From positions 2,897,001 through 2,961,000 of the forward strand of contig NZ_KE386491.1 of assembly GCF_000427405.1 (NCBI RefSeq): a DNA stretch of 64,000 bases. The letters are read 5' to 3'. This DNA comes from Flectobacillus major DSM 103. GTDB lineage: Bacteria > Bacteroidota > Bacteroidia > Cytophagales > Spirosomataceae. Below are positions 35,699 to 44,848 of this stretch, piece by piece. Each line of letters opens with the position of its first letter. Position 1 is the stretch's first letter. Under the pieces are notes generated by a model. It did no database searches. It was not told the origin of the DNA and worked only from the letters and a program-made list of their open reading frames with translations. A program made the position numbers and the translations under genes.

Positions 35699-35839
35699 TT
35701 CAATAATGATAAGATAAAATGCTATGCCCTTTACATACGTATTTGTTTGGGGAGCTGGATTGTATGTTCTGTACTAATACTTGTTTTGAATAACCCGTCT
35801 AGGGCTCAATTTGTTCTGAGCTTGTATGGGCAATACCCC

Positions 35840-37945
35840 TTAACTAATGCGAGACCAACTACTATGTTCGGTTCTTTGCGAATCTATTTGTTCTTTTATC
35901 ATGGCGTGTTGGGGCAGTTCCAAGTCGTGGTCTTCATCCAGAATAGCCTGTGCACATTCTCGGGCTACTTTTAGTATTTCGCCATCTTTGGCCAAATCGG
36001 CTATCAACAAATCGACAATACCACTTTGTTGTGTACCCGATATATCGCCTGGGCCACGAAGCTGTAAATCTACATCGGCAATTTCAAAGCCATCGGTAGT
36101 ACGCACCATAGTATCTATGCGTATTCGGCTGTCTTTCGACAATTTCACATCGGTCATTAAGATACAATAACTTTGCTCGGCACCACGCCCAACACGCCCC
36201 CTCAACTGGTGTAATTGAGCCAAGCCAAATTTTTCGGCACTTTCAATAATCATTACCGAGGCATTGGGTACATTTACACCAACCTCTATTACAGTGGTAG
36301 CTACCATAATTTGGGTTTCGGCTTTTACAAATCGTTGCATTTCAAAATCCTTATCGGCCGATTTCATTTTGCCATGTACAATACTAATATTGTATTCGGG
36401 AAATGCCCTTACAATACTTTCGTAGCCATCCATTAGGTCTTTGTAATCCATTCGTTCCGATTCTTCGATAAGTGGATATACAATATACACCTGTCGCCCT
36501 TTTTTGATTTCATCACGAATAAAACCAAAAACAGTAAGCCTATGAGCATCATAACGGTGAACGGTTTTGATAGGCTTGCGGCCTTTGGGCAATTCGTCAA
36601 TCACCGATACGTCTAAATCGCCATACAAAGTCATTGCCAAAGTACGAGGAATCGGCGTAGCCGTCATCACTAAAATATGCGGGTGAATATATTTGTTTTT
36701 TTCCCAAAGCTTGGCACGTTGGGCTACTCCAAAGCGGTGCTGTTCGTCAATCACACATAAGCCCAAATTTTGGAACTGAACAATATCTTCTAAAAGGGCA
36801 TGTGTTCCTACCAGAATTTTCAGCGAACCATCTAATAGCCCTTCATGAATACCTGTTCGAGCCTTTTTGCGTGTAGAACCAGTAAGTTTTTCAATCGAAA
36901 TACCCAAAGCATCGGCAAAGACTTTGAGCCCTTGATAATGCTGGTCGGCCAGAATTTCGGTTGGAGCCATGATACAAGCCTGAGCCCCGTTGTCGATAGC
37001 CAAAAGCATACAAATAAATGCTACGATAGTTTTGCCCGAACCTACGTCTCCCTGCAAAAGTCGGTTCATTTGTTTACCCGAACGCATATCTTCAAAAATC
37101 TCTTTGATTACCCTTTTTTGAGCACCTGTTAAAGAAAATGGCAAATGGTTTTCATAAAAATCTTTGAGCAAATATGATTTCTTAAAAATTTGGCCTTCAT
37201 AATCAACCCTTCTGAGGAGTTTCTGTTTGATTAATCGTAGCTGGTTATAGAATAGCTCTTCAAATTTCAGCCTTCTTTTAGCCTGATGAAGCCATTGTTC
37301 TGATAATGGCAAATGAATATTGTAAAGGGCATCTTTTTTGGCAATCAAGCGGTATTTTTTGAGCAAAAACTCTGGCAAGGTTTCTCGGATTAAAGGATAC
37401 GCATTTTGCAACAAATTACGTTGCATAGTTGCAATAGCCTTTGAGTCGATATATCTTTTGCGAAGCTTATCGGTAAGGCCATAAACAGGCAAAAAGTAGC
37501 CCCCTTTTTCGTTGAGTCCTGTTAAAAGCTCCAGTTCAGGATGTTGCATTTGGGGCCTACCTTGAAAAAAAGCAGGCTTGCCAAATAGCACATATTCGGC
37601 ACCTACACGTAAGTTTTTTTCGAGCCAAGTAATTCCCTGAAACCAAGTAAGCTCTAAGCTACCAGTACCATCGGTAAAAATACCCGTTAGGCGTTGTTTA
37701 AAACCCTCTCCTACTTTATCTACATTACGCAGTCGTCCTTTTATTTGGGCATATTCCATGCCTTCGTAAAGCTCGACTATATGATGAAATTGGGTTCGGT
37801 CTTCATAACGAAACGGGTAGTATTGAATCAGATCGCCAAATGTAAAAATTTGTAGCTCGGTATTCAATAGATTTCCTCGTTGTGGCCCTACGCCTTTCAG
37901 AAGCTCTATTTTGGTATCAAAAAAATAACTTTGCATCATTTCCAA
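35840..37945 (-). CDS. recG: ATP-dependent DNA helicase RecG
   Basis: 701 residues. The wedge/OB domain occupies about 1-250; the superfamily 2 helicase core has GDVGSGKT (299-306, motif I), DEQHRFG (400-406, motif II), TATPIPRTL (motif III) and QLRGRVGRG (motif VI). RecG reverses stalled forks and migrates branches of Holliday junctions. The start MEMM allows ATG at residues 1, 3 or 4. A -7 like TAATTTTG lies about 30 bases upstream. The gene opposite is a T9SS protein gene, divergent. Confidence 0.96.
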   Translation of the reverse strand: MEMMQSYFFDTKIELLKGVGPQRGNLLNTELQIFTFGDLIQYYPFRYEDRTQFHHIVELYEGMEYAQIKGRLRNVDKVGEGFKQRLTGIFTDGTGSLELTWFQGITWLEKNLRVGAEYVLFGKPAFFQGRPQMQHPELELLTGLNEKGGYFLPVYGLTDKLRKRYIDSKAIATMQRNLLQNAYPLIRETLPEFLLKKYRLIAKKDALYNIHLPLSEQWLHQAKRRLKFEELFYNQLRLIKQKLLRRVDYEGQIFKKSYLLKDFYENHLPFSLTGAQKRVIKEIFEDMRSGKQMNRLLQGDVGSGKTIVAFICMLLAIDNGAQACIMAPTEILADQHYQGLKVFADALGISIEKLTGSTRKKARTGIHEGLLDGSLKILVGTHALLEDIVQFQNLGLCVIDEQHRFGVAQRAKLWEKNKYIHPHILVMTATPIPRTLAMTLYGDLDVSVIDELPKGRKPIKTVHRYDAHRLTVFGFIRDEIKKGRQVYIVYPLIEESERMDYKDLMDGYESIVRAFPEYNISIVHGKMKSADKDFEMQRFVKAETQIMVATTVIEVGVNVPNASVMIIESAEKFGLAQLHQLRGRVGRGAEQSYCILMTDVKLSKDSRIRIDTMVRTTDGFEIADVDLQLRGPGDISGTQQSGIVDLLIADLAKDGEILKVARECAQAILDEDHDLELPQHAMIKEQIDSQRTEHSSWSRIS

Positions 37946-38264
37946 CGTAGTATAACTATTTATTTCTCAGGCAAAATTAATGTATTAGCTAAAAAATATA
38001 AATTTATTGTATCTTTCATTATTAATTTACTAGCTAAAGCGTTCAATCCGTCTATTCTGCACACTTTTTAGCAAACGTTCTTCACTTAGTAACAGTCTCA
38101 TAACATCTTATTTATCAATTATAAAGTCAAGTATTTGAAAGAATATTGTAGCGAAGCCCATTTTTAGCACAATTATTGAGCTAAAAATGCCTGAACGCCA
38201 TCCGCCAAGATGACTCGTCCGCTATTCATAACATTATATCGATTTTAATAAATCCTCATTCATT
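37946..38264. other. Divergent region between recG and the first T9SS type B gene
   Basis: 319 bases. recG -7 element at 37972-37979 (minus, TAATTTTG). A 10-bp inverted repeat CATTTTTAGC / GCTAAAAATG (38159-38168 with 38180-38189) lies 75 bases before the plus-strand gene and may be regulatory. No consensus promoter for the latter. Confidence 0.35.
37972..37979 (-). promoter_or_regulatory. Possible -7 element for recG
   Basis: TAATTTTG on the minus strand, 27 bases before the recG start codon; no -33 element at the right spacing. Confidence 0.35.
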
Positions 38265-40688
38265 ATGATGAAGAAGGTATTCCTTTGCTCATGTGTTTTA
38301 ATATTATCTATTGCTTTGAACCACAAAGTAGTAGCCTCTTCGCTTGTCGGTGGAAATTTTGAGTTATTAAGTAATGGTGTAAACGGTAGATTCGTACTGA
38401 AGCTTCATCTTTACTATGATAAATCAAGTGGCCGCCCTTCGGCTAACGACGATAATCTGAAAGTAGGTATTTTTCAAAAAAGTAACAACCAATTAAAACA
38501 AAGTTTGACTCTTACAGCAAGTAGTTTGGTTGGAAATGAACTTACCTATAAAAACGATGATTGTGCCAATTCTCAAAATCTAAAGGTAATTACGGTAGAC
38601 TATGAGGCCAATCTGTTGCTTCCCCCCAGTGATTTTACCGACCCCGCAGGCTATTATATTGCCTTAGACAAATGTTGTCGAGCTAGTGTCAGTAATATCA
38701 GCAATCCTACTACTACAGGTGCATTGGTATATTTGGCATTTCCTGCTCTTCTGCAAAATAGTGCCGACTTCATCAATTCTTCGCCCAAATTCAAAGCTCC
38801 ATCGGGCGAGTATATTTGTAAAGGCCAAGCCTTCAGCTATGACTGTGGTGCTACCGATGTCGATGGCGATATACTTAGCTACCAGCTAGTAACACCCTAT
38901 AGCGGTTCTAGTACGAGTAGCAATCCCAACCCTACTCCTACGGGTACGTCGGGCTTCCCTACGGTAACATGGACGGGCGGCGTTGATGCTACTACGGCTA
39001 TTCCGGGCAATCCAGCCCTTACTATCAATAATGCAGGCATAATTTCGGTAACAGCTACAACCTTGGGGTCATTCTTGTTTTCGGTAGAAGTAACCGAAAC
39101 ACGCAATGGCGTTGTTATTGGAAAAGTACGACGAGACTTTGCCTTCAAGGTAATAGATTGTACGGCTGCGGCTCCACCTGTAGCTACTATTTTTGACGAC
39201 TACAGCACAACGCCTGTTAGTACAGCCAATGTTTGCGAAAATGGTTTTGTACAATTATCTACTACCAACAATTCAAACTATAGCTATCAGTGGCAGAAAA
39301 ACGGCCTTGACGTATTGGGAGCTACCACCTACGACTTCAAAGCTGAAGGGGCAGGTACTTATACCGTTCAGGTAAGTGCCAAAACAGGTTGTAGCAAAGC
39401 CAGCACATCGTCGCCAACAACACTAACACAAATTGCAGGCGAAGACTTAACGATTGATTTGAACTATACTAACAATTGTGACCAGTTTACTTTGATTGTT
39501 GTACGTACAGATGGTATGCCTTTTACCAATGCTAGCAGATTTGTATATCGTTGGTCAAATGGCATTGTTAATGTGGCTCTTAGAGCAAGCAATACCCCTG
39601 CCAATGCTGGCGATTACAGCGTAATAATGACACCCACATCGCCATCGTCTTGTAAATACATTATTCGCAAAACGATTCCTTATTCGCCTGCACCCAATGC
39701 TACTATTACTACGAGTAATGGTACAAATGAGTTTTGTGTAGGGTCACCTTTTAAATTAAGTGGCAACTTGGGCGGTGATTATAATTATGAGTGGACTAGA
39801 AACTTTAGTGTAGTACAAAATGGTATCAATCATGAGCTGAATGTAACTACTTCGGGAACGTACTCGCTCAAAATCTCTAACCGAGTAGGTTGTACAGCTA
39901 CATCGACACCACTGACTATCACCTCAAAAAATATTACTCCTGTTACTTTTGGTGCAATCCCTCCTGTATGTACCGATGGCTCGCAACAAATCAACCTCAG
40001 CCAATATATTACGCCATTCGATGCTACCAATGGGGTTTTGGCGGCTCGTTCAATCAATATTTCAAGTACTATTGACAGTAAAGATTTTGGGGTTGGTACA
40101 TTTCCTATTACTTATACGTTCAACAACCCCAATGGCTGTAAATCAACAGCAACCAGTAATTTATTGATTGATATAGCACCAAGGGTTACATTGGGCAATG
40201 ACGTATTGCTCGAAGATGGCCAATCGGTTCAGTTGAGTAGTACTTTGGCAAATACAAATCTGAGCAATTTTACTTTAGCGTGGAGTCCTGCGTCGTCGCT
40301 GAGTAGTACCAATACACCAAGTACAATGGCATCGCCTACTACCACTACCACTTATACTTTAAAAGTTACGAATAATACATCGGGATGTAGCAAAACCGAT
40401 GATGTAGTGGTATTTGTGACGAAAAAAATCGCTAATTCTTTTACACCAAACGAAGATGGCCTGAACGACTTCTGGGATTTATCGGACCTTATTACCGACC
40501 ACCCTAATGCTTATGTGAGAATATTTAATAGGTGGGGGAACCAAGTATTTTCGACCCGAAATTATACTACAGACCCTTTTAAAGGTATCATTGATGACTA
40601 TCAACTCAAAACCAGTACCTATTATTATATTATTGAGTTGAGAGAAGACTGGCCAAGCATGACAGGTTACCTTACCGTAGTAAGATAA
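38265..40688 (+). CDS. Secreted adhesin-like protein with T9SS type B (gliding motility-associated) C-terminal domain
   Basis: 807 residues. Signal peptide about 1-24. An N-terminal beta-domain (about 25-300; GGNFELLSNGVNGRFVLKLHLYYD, conserved Cys in DDCANS and LDKCCRAS) is followed by Ig/PKD-like modules (about 310-720) and the type B C-terminal domain (about 720-807): SFTPNEDGLNDFWDL, VRIFNRWGNQVF and TGYLTVVR. That ending marks proteins exported by T9SS and anchored differently from type A proteins; SprB-like gliding adhesins use it. The neighbour downstream is a paralogue. Function as adhesin or matrix component is inferred. Confidence 0.88.
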   Translation: MMKKVFLCSCVLILSIALNHKVVASSLVGGNFELLSNGVNGRFVLKLHLYYDKSSGRPSANDDNLKVGIFQKSNNQLKQSLTLTASSLVGNELTYKNDDCANSQNLKVITVDYEANLLLPPSDFTDPAGYYIALDKCCRASVSNISNPTTTGALVYLAFPALLQNSADFINSSPKFKAPSGEYICKGQAFSYDCGATDVDGDILSYQLVTPYSGSSTSSNPNPTPTGTSGFPTVTWTGGVDATTAIPGNPALTINNAGIISVTATTLGSFLFSVEVTETRNGVVIGKVRRDFAFKVIDCTAAAPPVATIFDDYSTTPVSTANVCENGFVQLSTTNNSNYSYQWQKNGLDVLGATTYDFKAEGAGTYTVQVSAKTGCSKASTSSPTTLTQIAGEDLTIDLNYTNNCDQFTLIVVRTDGMPFTNASRFVYRWSNGIVNVALRASNTPANAGDYSVIMTPTSPSSCKYIIRKTIPYSPAPNATITTSNGTNEFCVGSPFKLSGNLGGDYNYEWTRNFSVVQNGINHELNVTTSGTYSLKISNRVGCTATSTPLTITSKNITPVTFGAIPPVCTDGSQQINLSQYITPFDATNGVLAARSINISSTIDSKDFGVGTFPITYTFNNPNGCKSTATSNLLIDIAPRVTLGNDVLLEDGQSVQLSSTLANTNLSNFTLAWSPASSLSSTNTPSTMASPTTTTTYTLKVTNNTSGCSKTDDVVVFVTKKIANSFTPNEDGLNDFWDLSDLITDHPNAYVRIFNRWGNQVFSTRNYTTDPFKGIIDDYQLKTSTYYYIIELREDWPSMTGYLTVVR

Positions 40689-40827
40689 GTAATGCTTTTA
40701 GCAAAGGGTATTGCTGGATCAAGGAATTTGTATAATTTTACAAGTACCTTTATCTAACAATACACCTTTATTTCGTTTTATACAGAAATAACAAAGCTTT
40801 ATTCTCTAACTGATAACCTGCACTGGG

Positions 40828-43257
40828 ATGAGACAAAAATTCTATAAGCTATTTTTCTTTTGCCTTTTCATTTCCTTACAAAGCTTTTCGGCCGACCCTT
40901 ATATGGGTGGTTATTTGCAGTTGAGTAGAACCAGCTCTAATAACTATACACTCAATCTTCATTTGTATGTATCTCAAGCCGAACAGAATAATGCTAATAA
41001 CTTGGCCAATGGATTGCTTACCAGTAACTTTGTTGCCAAAATATATCGTAAAAGAGATAATGCCGATGTTACCAGCGATGCCAATGCTACGGGGTTATTA
41101 AATCTTACTCCACGCTCGCTCACAGGTACATCGTTCAATTATCCATCTCCGCCAGCTTGCTCAAATCCCAATGATTTAAAATCTACTGATATATTACTTA
41201 GTTCTAATATTACCCTCGACCCTACCAAGTTTAATGATATTCAGGGATATTATGTAGTAGCCGAAACTTGCTGTAGAAATCAAACCTTAGCCAATGTACA
41301 AAATCCGGGCAACGAAAGTATGTTGTTTTATTTGTCATTTTCGCCATCTACTATTACTAACTCAACGCCTGTAATCAGGCAACCTGTCGGAAGTTACTTT
41401 TGTCTAAACAACTCCGTAACCCTGGCATTACCTGCAAGCGATGCCGATGGCGACCAGCTCGACTATTCATTAGGAACACCCTATCGGGGCTACAGCACCC
41501 CAACAGCCCCATTGGTATTACCAGCCTTGAACAACCCACCAGAAGTAGCTTGGGCATCGGGCTTCAATGCCACCAGCCCGCTACCCTCCACGCCTGCGGT
41601 ATCTATCAATACCAGCAATGGTAATATTAGCTTTAAAGCAACATCCGTTGGGGTATATGCTATTACGCTGATTGTGAAAGAACGAAGAGGTGGGTCTATT
41701 TTGAGTGAAACTCATTTGGAGTATCAAATTATTGTAAAAGATTGTGGTACACCCGAACGCCCAAGAATTTTTCTTGAAGGAGGTAACCCAACGGTTCATG
41801 TCAATCCACTACAACTATGTACCAATAGCTTCAGGGTACTCGAAACACAAGCCAACCCCAATTATACTTATACATGGTACCATAACAATATTGCTGTACC
41901 TAATAGCAATACCAACAAACTCAGAATAAATGCCACTGGCGACTACAAAGTAACAGTAAACGACCCTACAGCCAGCTGCTTGAATACCCAAACCTCGGCA
42001 GATACCCGTGTTCTGCCATTGGTGGGCATTACTCTCAATACCAGTACTTCGTTGGGCAATACCATTTGTGAAAACCAAGCTCCAGGTACATTGTCGGCCA
42101 CAATAAGCGGTGGCAATGCCAATGATTATTCTTTCAGCTGGTCGATCGATGGTACTAATTTCAACAGTAATCAAAATGTACCCTACCGCATATCAGGAAC
42201 TTACAGGATTCTAGTAACACAAAATGCCATTCCTAACTGTACTTACGACAAAGAAGAGGTTATTGTAGTAAACCCATTGCCTGTAGCAACGATTAATAAT
42301 ATTACAGGAAAAACTTCTGCATGTGATGGCGAAAAAGTTCAATTAGAAGCTATTACCGAAGCTACAAGTACATTTATCTGGAAAAAAGATGGTATTAACT
42401 TTTCTACCAATACCCAAATAGATATTACAACAACAGGTAATTATTCTCTTACTGTAACGTCCGACAAAAACTGTGTTAAAAATGCCCCTGATGTCAAGAT
42501 AGATGTCTACCCGATTCCAGTAGTAAATTTTGCCCCAATTTCGCCATTTTGTAGTACCGCCAATAGCCAGAAAGATTTAACTAGCCTTGTTCAGCCACAA
42601 GCATCGGGTGGTGTTTTTTCAGGAAAAGGAATGAGTGGATCGGTGTTTAATCCTATACTGGCAGGCTACGGCCGATGGCCTATTACTTATACCTTTACTA
42701 GCTCGGACGGCTGTTCTAACTCAGCCACTAGCGATGCCGTTGTTGATATTACGCCAGTAGTAAAGCTTGGCAACGACCTCACTATTTATAGAGGCGACGC
42801 TATCAAAATCAATGCAGGTGGTAGCCAAGGAGCTGATTTTACCTATACGTGGTCGCCTACCGATGGACTTGCCACTCCTATTGAATTCTCGCCGATGGCT
42901 TCGCCTACTGCTACTACTACTTATGTATTGGAAGTATCTTCTACCAGAAGTAATTGTAAAGCCAGTGCCGATATTGTCGTAAATGTATTTCCTAAACTAA
43001 AAATCCCTAATACTTTTACCCCCAATAGCGACCGTATCAACGATACATGGGAAATAGAAGGCGTGGAAGAATACCCCGAAATAGAAGTGAAAATATTTAA
43101 CCGCTGGGGCAATGAGATTTTCTATTCGCAAGGGTACAAACAGCCTTTCAATGCTATTAAAGATGACCAAAAATATCCTTCAGGAACATATTATTATGTT
43201 ATCAAGCCCAATGTAAACCTACCTGCCGAAACGGGTTATCTAACGATTGTGAGATGA
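40828..43257 (+). CDS. Secreted adhesin-like protein with T9SS type B C-terminal domain (paralogue)
   Basis: 809 residues, same plan and almost the same length as the upstream gene, 139 bases away. Signal peptide about 1-22 (FISLQSFSADPYMGG). The N-terminal domain keeps paired features of its neighbour (GGYLQLSRTSSNNYTLNLHLYV; AETCCRNQT versus LDKCCRAS; LPASDADGDQLDYSLGTPY versus TDVDGDILSYQLVTPY). Ig/PKD-like modules fill the middle, and TFTPNSDRINDTWEI, VKIFNRWGNEIF and TGYLTIVR form the type B sorting domain. Divergence by eye is large, so the duplication is old. It may form a pair or alternative surface components. Confidence 0.88.
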   Translation: MRQKFYKLFFFCLFISLQSFSADPYMGGYLQLSRTSSNNYTLNLHLYVSQAEQNNANNLANGLLTSNFVAKIYRKRDNADVTSDANATGLLNLTPRSLTGTSFNYPSPPACSNPNDLKSTDILLSSNITLDPTKFNDIQGYYVVAETCCRNQTLANVQNPGNESMLFYLSFSPSTITNSTPVIRQPVGSYFCLNNSVTLALPASDADGDQLDYSLGTPYRGYSTPTAPLVLPALNNPPEVAWASGFNATSPLPSTPAVSINTSNGNISFKATSVGVYAITLIVKERRGGSILSETHLEYQIIVKDCGTPERPRIFLEGGNPTVHVNPLQLCTNSFRVLETQANPNYTYTWYHNNIAVPNSNTNKLRINATGDYKVTVNDPTASCLNTQTSADTRVLPLVGITLNTSTSLGNTICENQAPGTLSATISGGNANDYSFSWSIDGTNFNSNQNVPYRISGTYRILVTQNAIPNCTYDKEEVIVVNPLPVATINNITGKTSACDGEKVQLEAITEATSTFIWKKDGINFSTNTQIDITTTGNYSLTVTSDKNCVKNAPDVKIDVYPIPVVNFAPISPFCSTANSQKDLTSLVQPQASGGVFSGKGMSGSVFNPILAGYGRWPITYTFTSSDGCSNSATSDAVVDITPVVKLGNDLTIYRGDAIKINAGGSQGADFTYTWSPTDGLATPIEFSPMASPTATTTYVLEVSSTRSNCKASADIVVNVFPKLKIPNTFTPNSDRINDTWEIEGVEEYPEIEVKIFNRWGNEIFYSQGYKQPFNAIKDDQKYPSGTYYYVIKPNVNLPAETGYLTIVR

Positions 43258-43416
43258 TTTGATAAAATTGAGCATATAATGAACCAAGTAATAAGTAAAT
43301 TTGTGAACTAAATACGGTTCTCTATAAATACTCAGGAATTAAGGTATATAGCAAAAGCATATCATTGCTCCTATGATTATTTCCAAGTAATTGTCCTCAA
43401 TAGATTCTATTTTTAC

Positions 43417-43483
43417 CATTATCGAGTTAGGCCGTTGCTGATTAGTATATGCCATATCAGCAAAATACCTCAACTCGATAATG
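43417..43483. repeat. Nested inverted repeat upstream of nuoB
   Basis: Outer arms CATTATCGAGTT (43417-43428) and AACTCGATAATG (43472-43483), 12 bp perfect; inner arms TTGCTGAT (43435-43442) and ATCAGCAA (43456-43463), 8 bp perfect, with AGG/CCT pairing between. No T-tract, so not a plain terminator. Confidence 0.7.
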
Positions 43484-43521
43484 TTTTCCAAAATTGGACA
43501 CTTACTTACTTGGGGCATTTG

Positions 43522-43529
43522 TATCTTTG
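43522..43529 (+). promoter_or_regulatory. -7 element for nuoB
   Basis: TATCTTTG matches TAnnTTTG, 52 bases before the nuoB start. No well-spaced TTTG was found. Confidence 0.45.
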
Positions 43530-43580
43530 TAGACCTTATCCTTTTACACACTTGGTTAGTTTTAGTATAATTTCCTCAAT

Positions 43581-44132
43581 ATGAAAGGCTTACTCGATCA
43601 GCAATTCGAAGAAAATAATATAGTATTAAGTCAGGTCGAAGACCTTATCAATTGGGCACGACTCAGCTCGCTTTGGCCTATGGGCTTTGGTTTGGCTTGC
43701 TGTGCTATCGAAATGATGCAAACGATGGCATCGGGCTATGACCTCGACCGCTTTGGGGTTTTTCCTCGCCCTTCGCCTCGCCAGTCCGATGTTATGATTG
43801 TAGCAGGTACGGTTACATTCAAAATGGCCGACCGTATCCGTCGATTGTATGAACAAATGCCCGAACCCCGTTATGTCATTTCGATGGGTAGTTGCTCTAA
43901 CTGCGGTGGCCCTTATTGGGAACATGGCTATCACGTTGTAAAAGGCGTTGACCGCATTATTCCTGTCGATGTGTATGTACCAGGGTGTCCGCCTCGCCCC
44001 GAAGCGTTGATTGGGGGCTTTTTAAAATTACAAGAAAAGATTCGTCAAGAAACACTGGTTGCTCCAAAAGCCATTTTGGAAATGGAAGAAGAAGAGGCTC
44101 GCAACCAAAAACCTGACTTTGCCATAGCCTAA
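43581..44132 (+). CDS. nuoB: NADH-quinone oxidoreductase subunit B
   Basis: 183 residues. Holds iron-sulfur cluster N2 of respiratory complex I, the last electron carrier before quinone. The four ligands are seen: Cys40-Cys41 ([10 protein letters not shown]), Cys105 ([11 protein letters not shown]) and Cys136 ([11 protein letters not shown]). The C-terminal tail is acidic. nuoA normally lies directly upstream and nuoD downstream of nuoC; here T9SS genes and an ABC exporter take those places, so the complex I genes are split on this chromosome, or this is one of two sets. Confidence 0.96.
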   Translation: MKGLLDQQFEENNIVLSQVEDLINWARLSSLWPMGFGLACCAIEMMQTMASGYDLDRFGVFPRPSPRQSDVMIVAGTVTFKMADRIRRLYEQMPEPRYVISMGSCSNCGGPYWEHGYHVVKGVDRIIPVDVYVPGCPPRPEALIGGFLKLQEKIRQETLVAPKAILEMEEEEARNQKPDFAIA

Positions 44133-44324
44133 AGCAAAATGTCATTCACATTATTAGAAATATACGAAAACTGAGGTATTCACTCGAATTTAGGATGATA
44201 GAATGGGCTGAAATACCCGTTTCGTTCATTCACAAAGGTAGCATAAGGCTAATCATTCTGAAAGCAAAGAGCCGCCCTCTAACGCTTTTCCATTATTCGT
44301 TCACTACTAGATAACTATTGATAG

Positions 44325-44813
44325 ATGACAATCTCAGAAATTAAACATATTCTTATCGAACAGTTGGGTGCAAGCATCATTCTTCAAGAAGACCATCAAT
44401 CTATTACTGTTCCAGTGGCACAAATTGCCGATATTTGCCAGATTTTGTATCAGCACGAAGATTGCTATTTCGATATGCTATCGTGCCTTACGGCTATAGA
44501 CAATGGCGAAGCCAAAAATACCATGGAGGTAATATACAACCTTTATTCGATTCCTTACGAGCATAAAATTATGCTAAAAGTGGTATTTGACAGAGCCCTT
44601 CCCAACGAGGCTCCTCCGCAAGTTCCAACGGTAAGCCATATCTGGAAAACAGCCGATTGGCATGAAAGAGAAGCTTTTGACTTGATGGGAATACAATTTA
44701 GCAATCACCCCGACCTCCGCAGAATTTTATTGCCCGAAGACTGGGAAGGCCATCCACTCCGTAAAGATTATCAAGCACAAGAATATTATCATGGGATTCA
44801 GGTTAAGTACTAA
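44325..44813 (+). CDS. nuoC: NADH-quinone oxidoreductase subunit C
   Basis: 162 residues. Peripheral-arm subunit of complex I. The family signature is complete: ADWHEREAFDLMGIQF and HPDLRRILLPEDWEGHPLRKDY (about 122-153). Not fused to NuoD, unlike in enterobacteria. It lies 192 bases after nuoB, a longer gap than usual for this pair, and 35 bases before the ABC transporter, with which it may be co-transcribed. Confidence 0.96.
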   Translation: MTISEIKHILIEQLGASIILQEDHQSITVPVAQIADICQILYQHEDCYFDMLSCLTAIDNGEAKNTMEVIYNLYSIPYEHKIMLKVVFDRALPNEAPPQVPTVSHIWKTADWHEREAFDLMGIQFSNHPDLRRILLPEDWEGHPLRKDYQAQEYYHGIQVKY

Positions 44814-44848
44814 TCTATAGCCCATTTCTTTTATTAACTCACATAGTT

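Larger units (their letters stand above)
43258..43580 (+). other. Upstream region of nuoB
   Basis: 323 bases. Holds a nested palindrome (43417-43483), a TTCCAAAATTGGA repeat at 43486-43498 and the nuoB -7 element. Confidence 0.45.

Noticed and set aside
43339-43551. 70-codon minus-strand ORF upstream of nuoB
   Set aside because: It runs across the nested palindrome and the nuoB promoter; no protein-like pattern.
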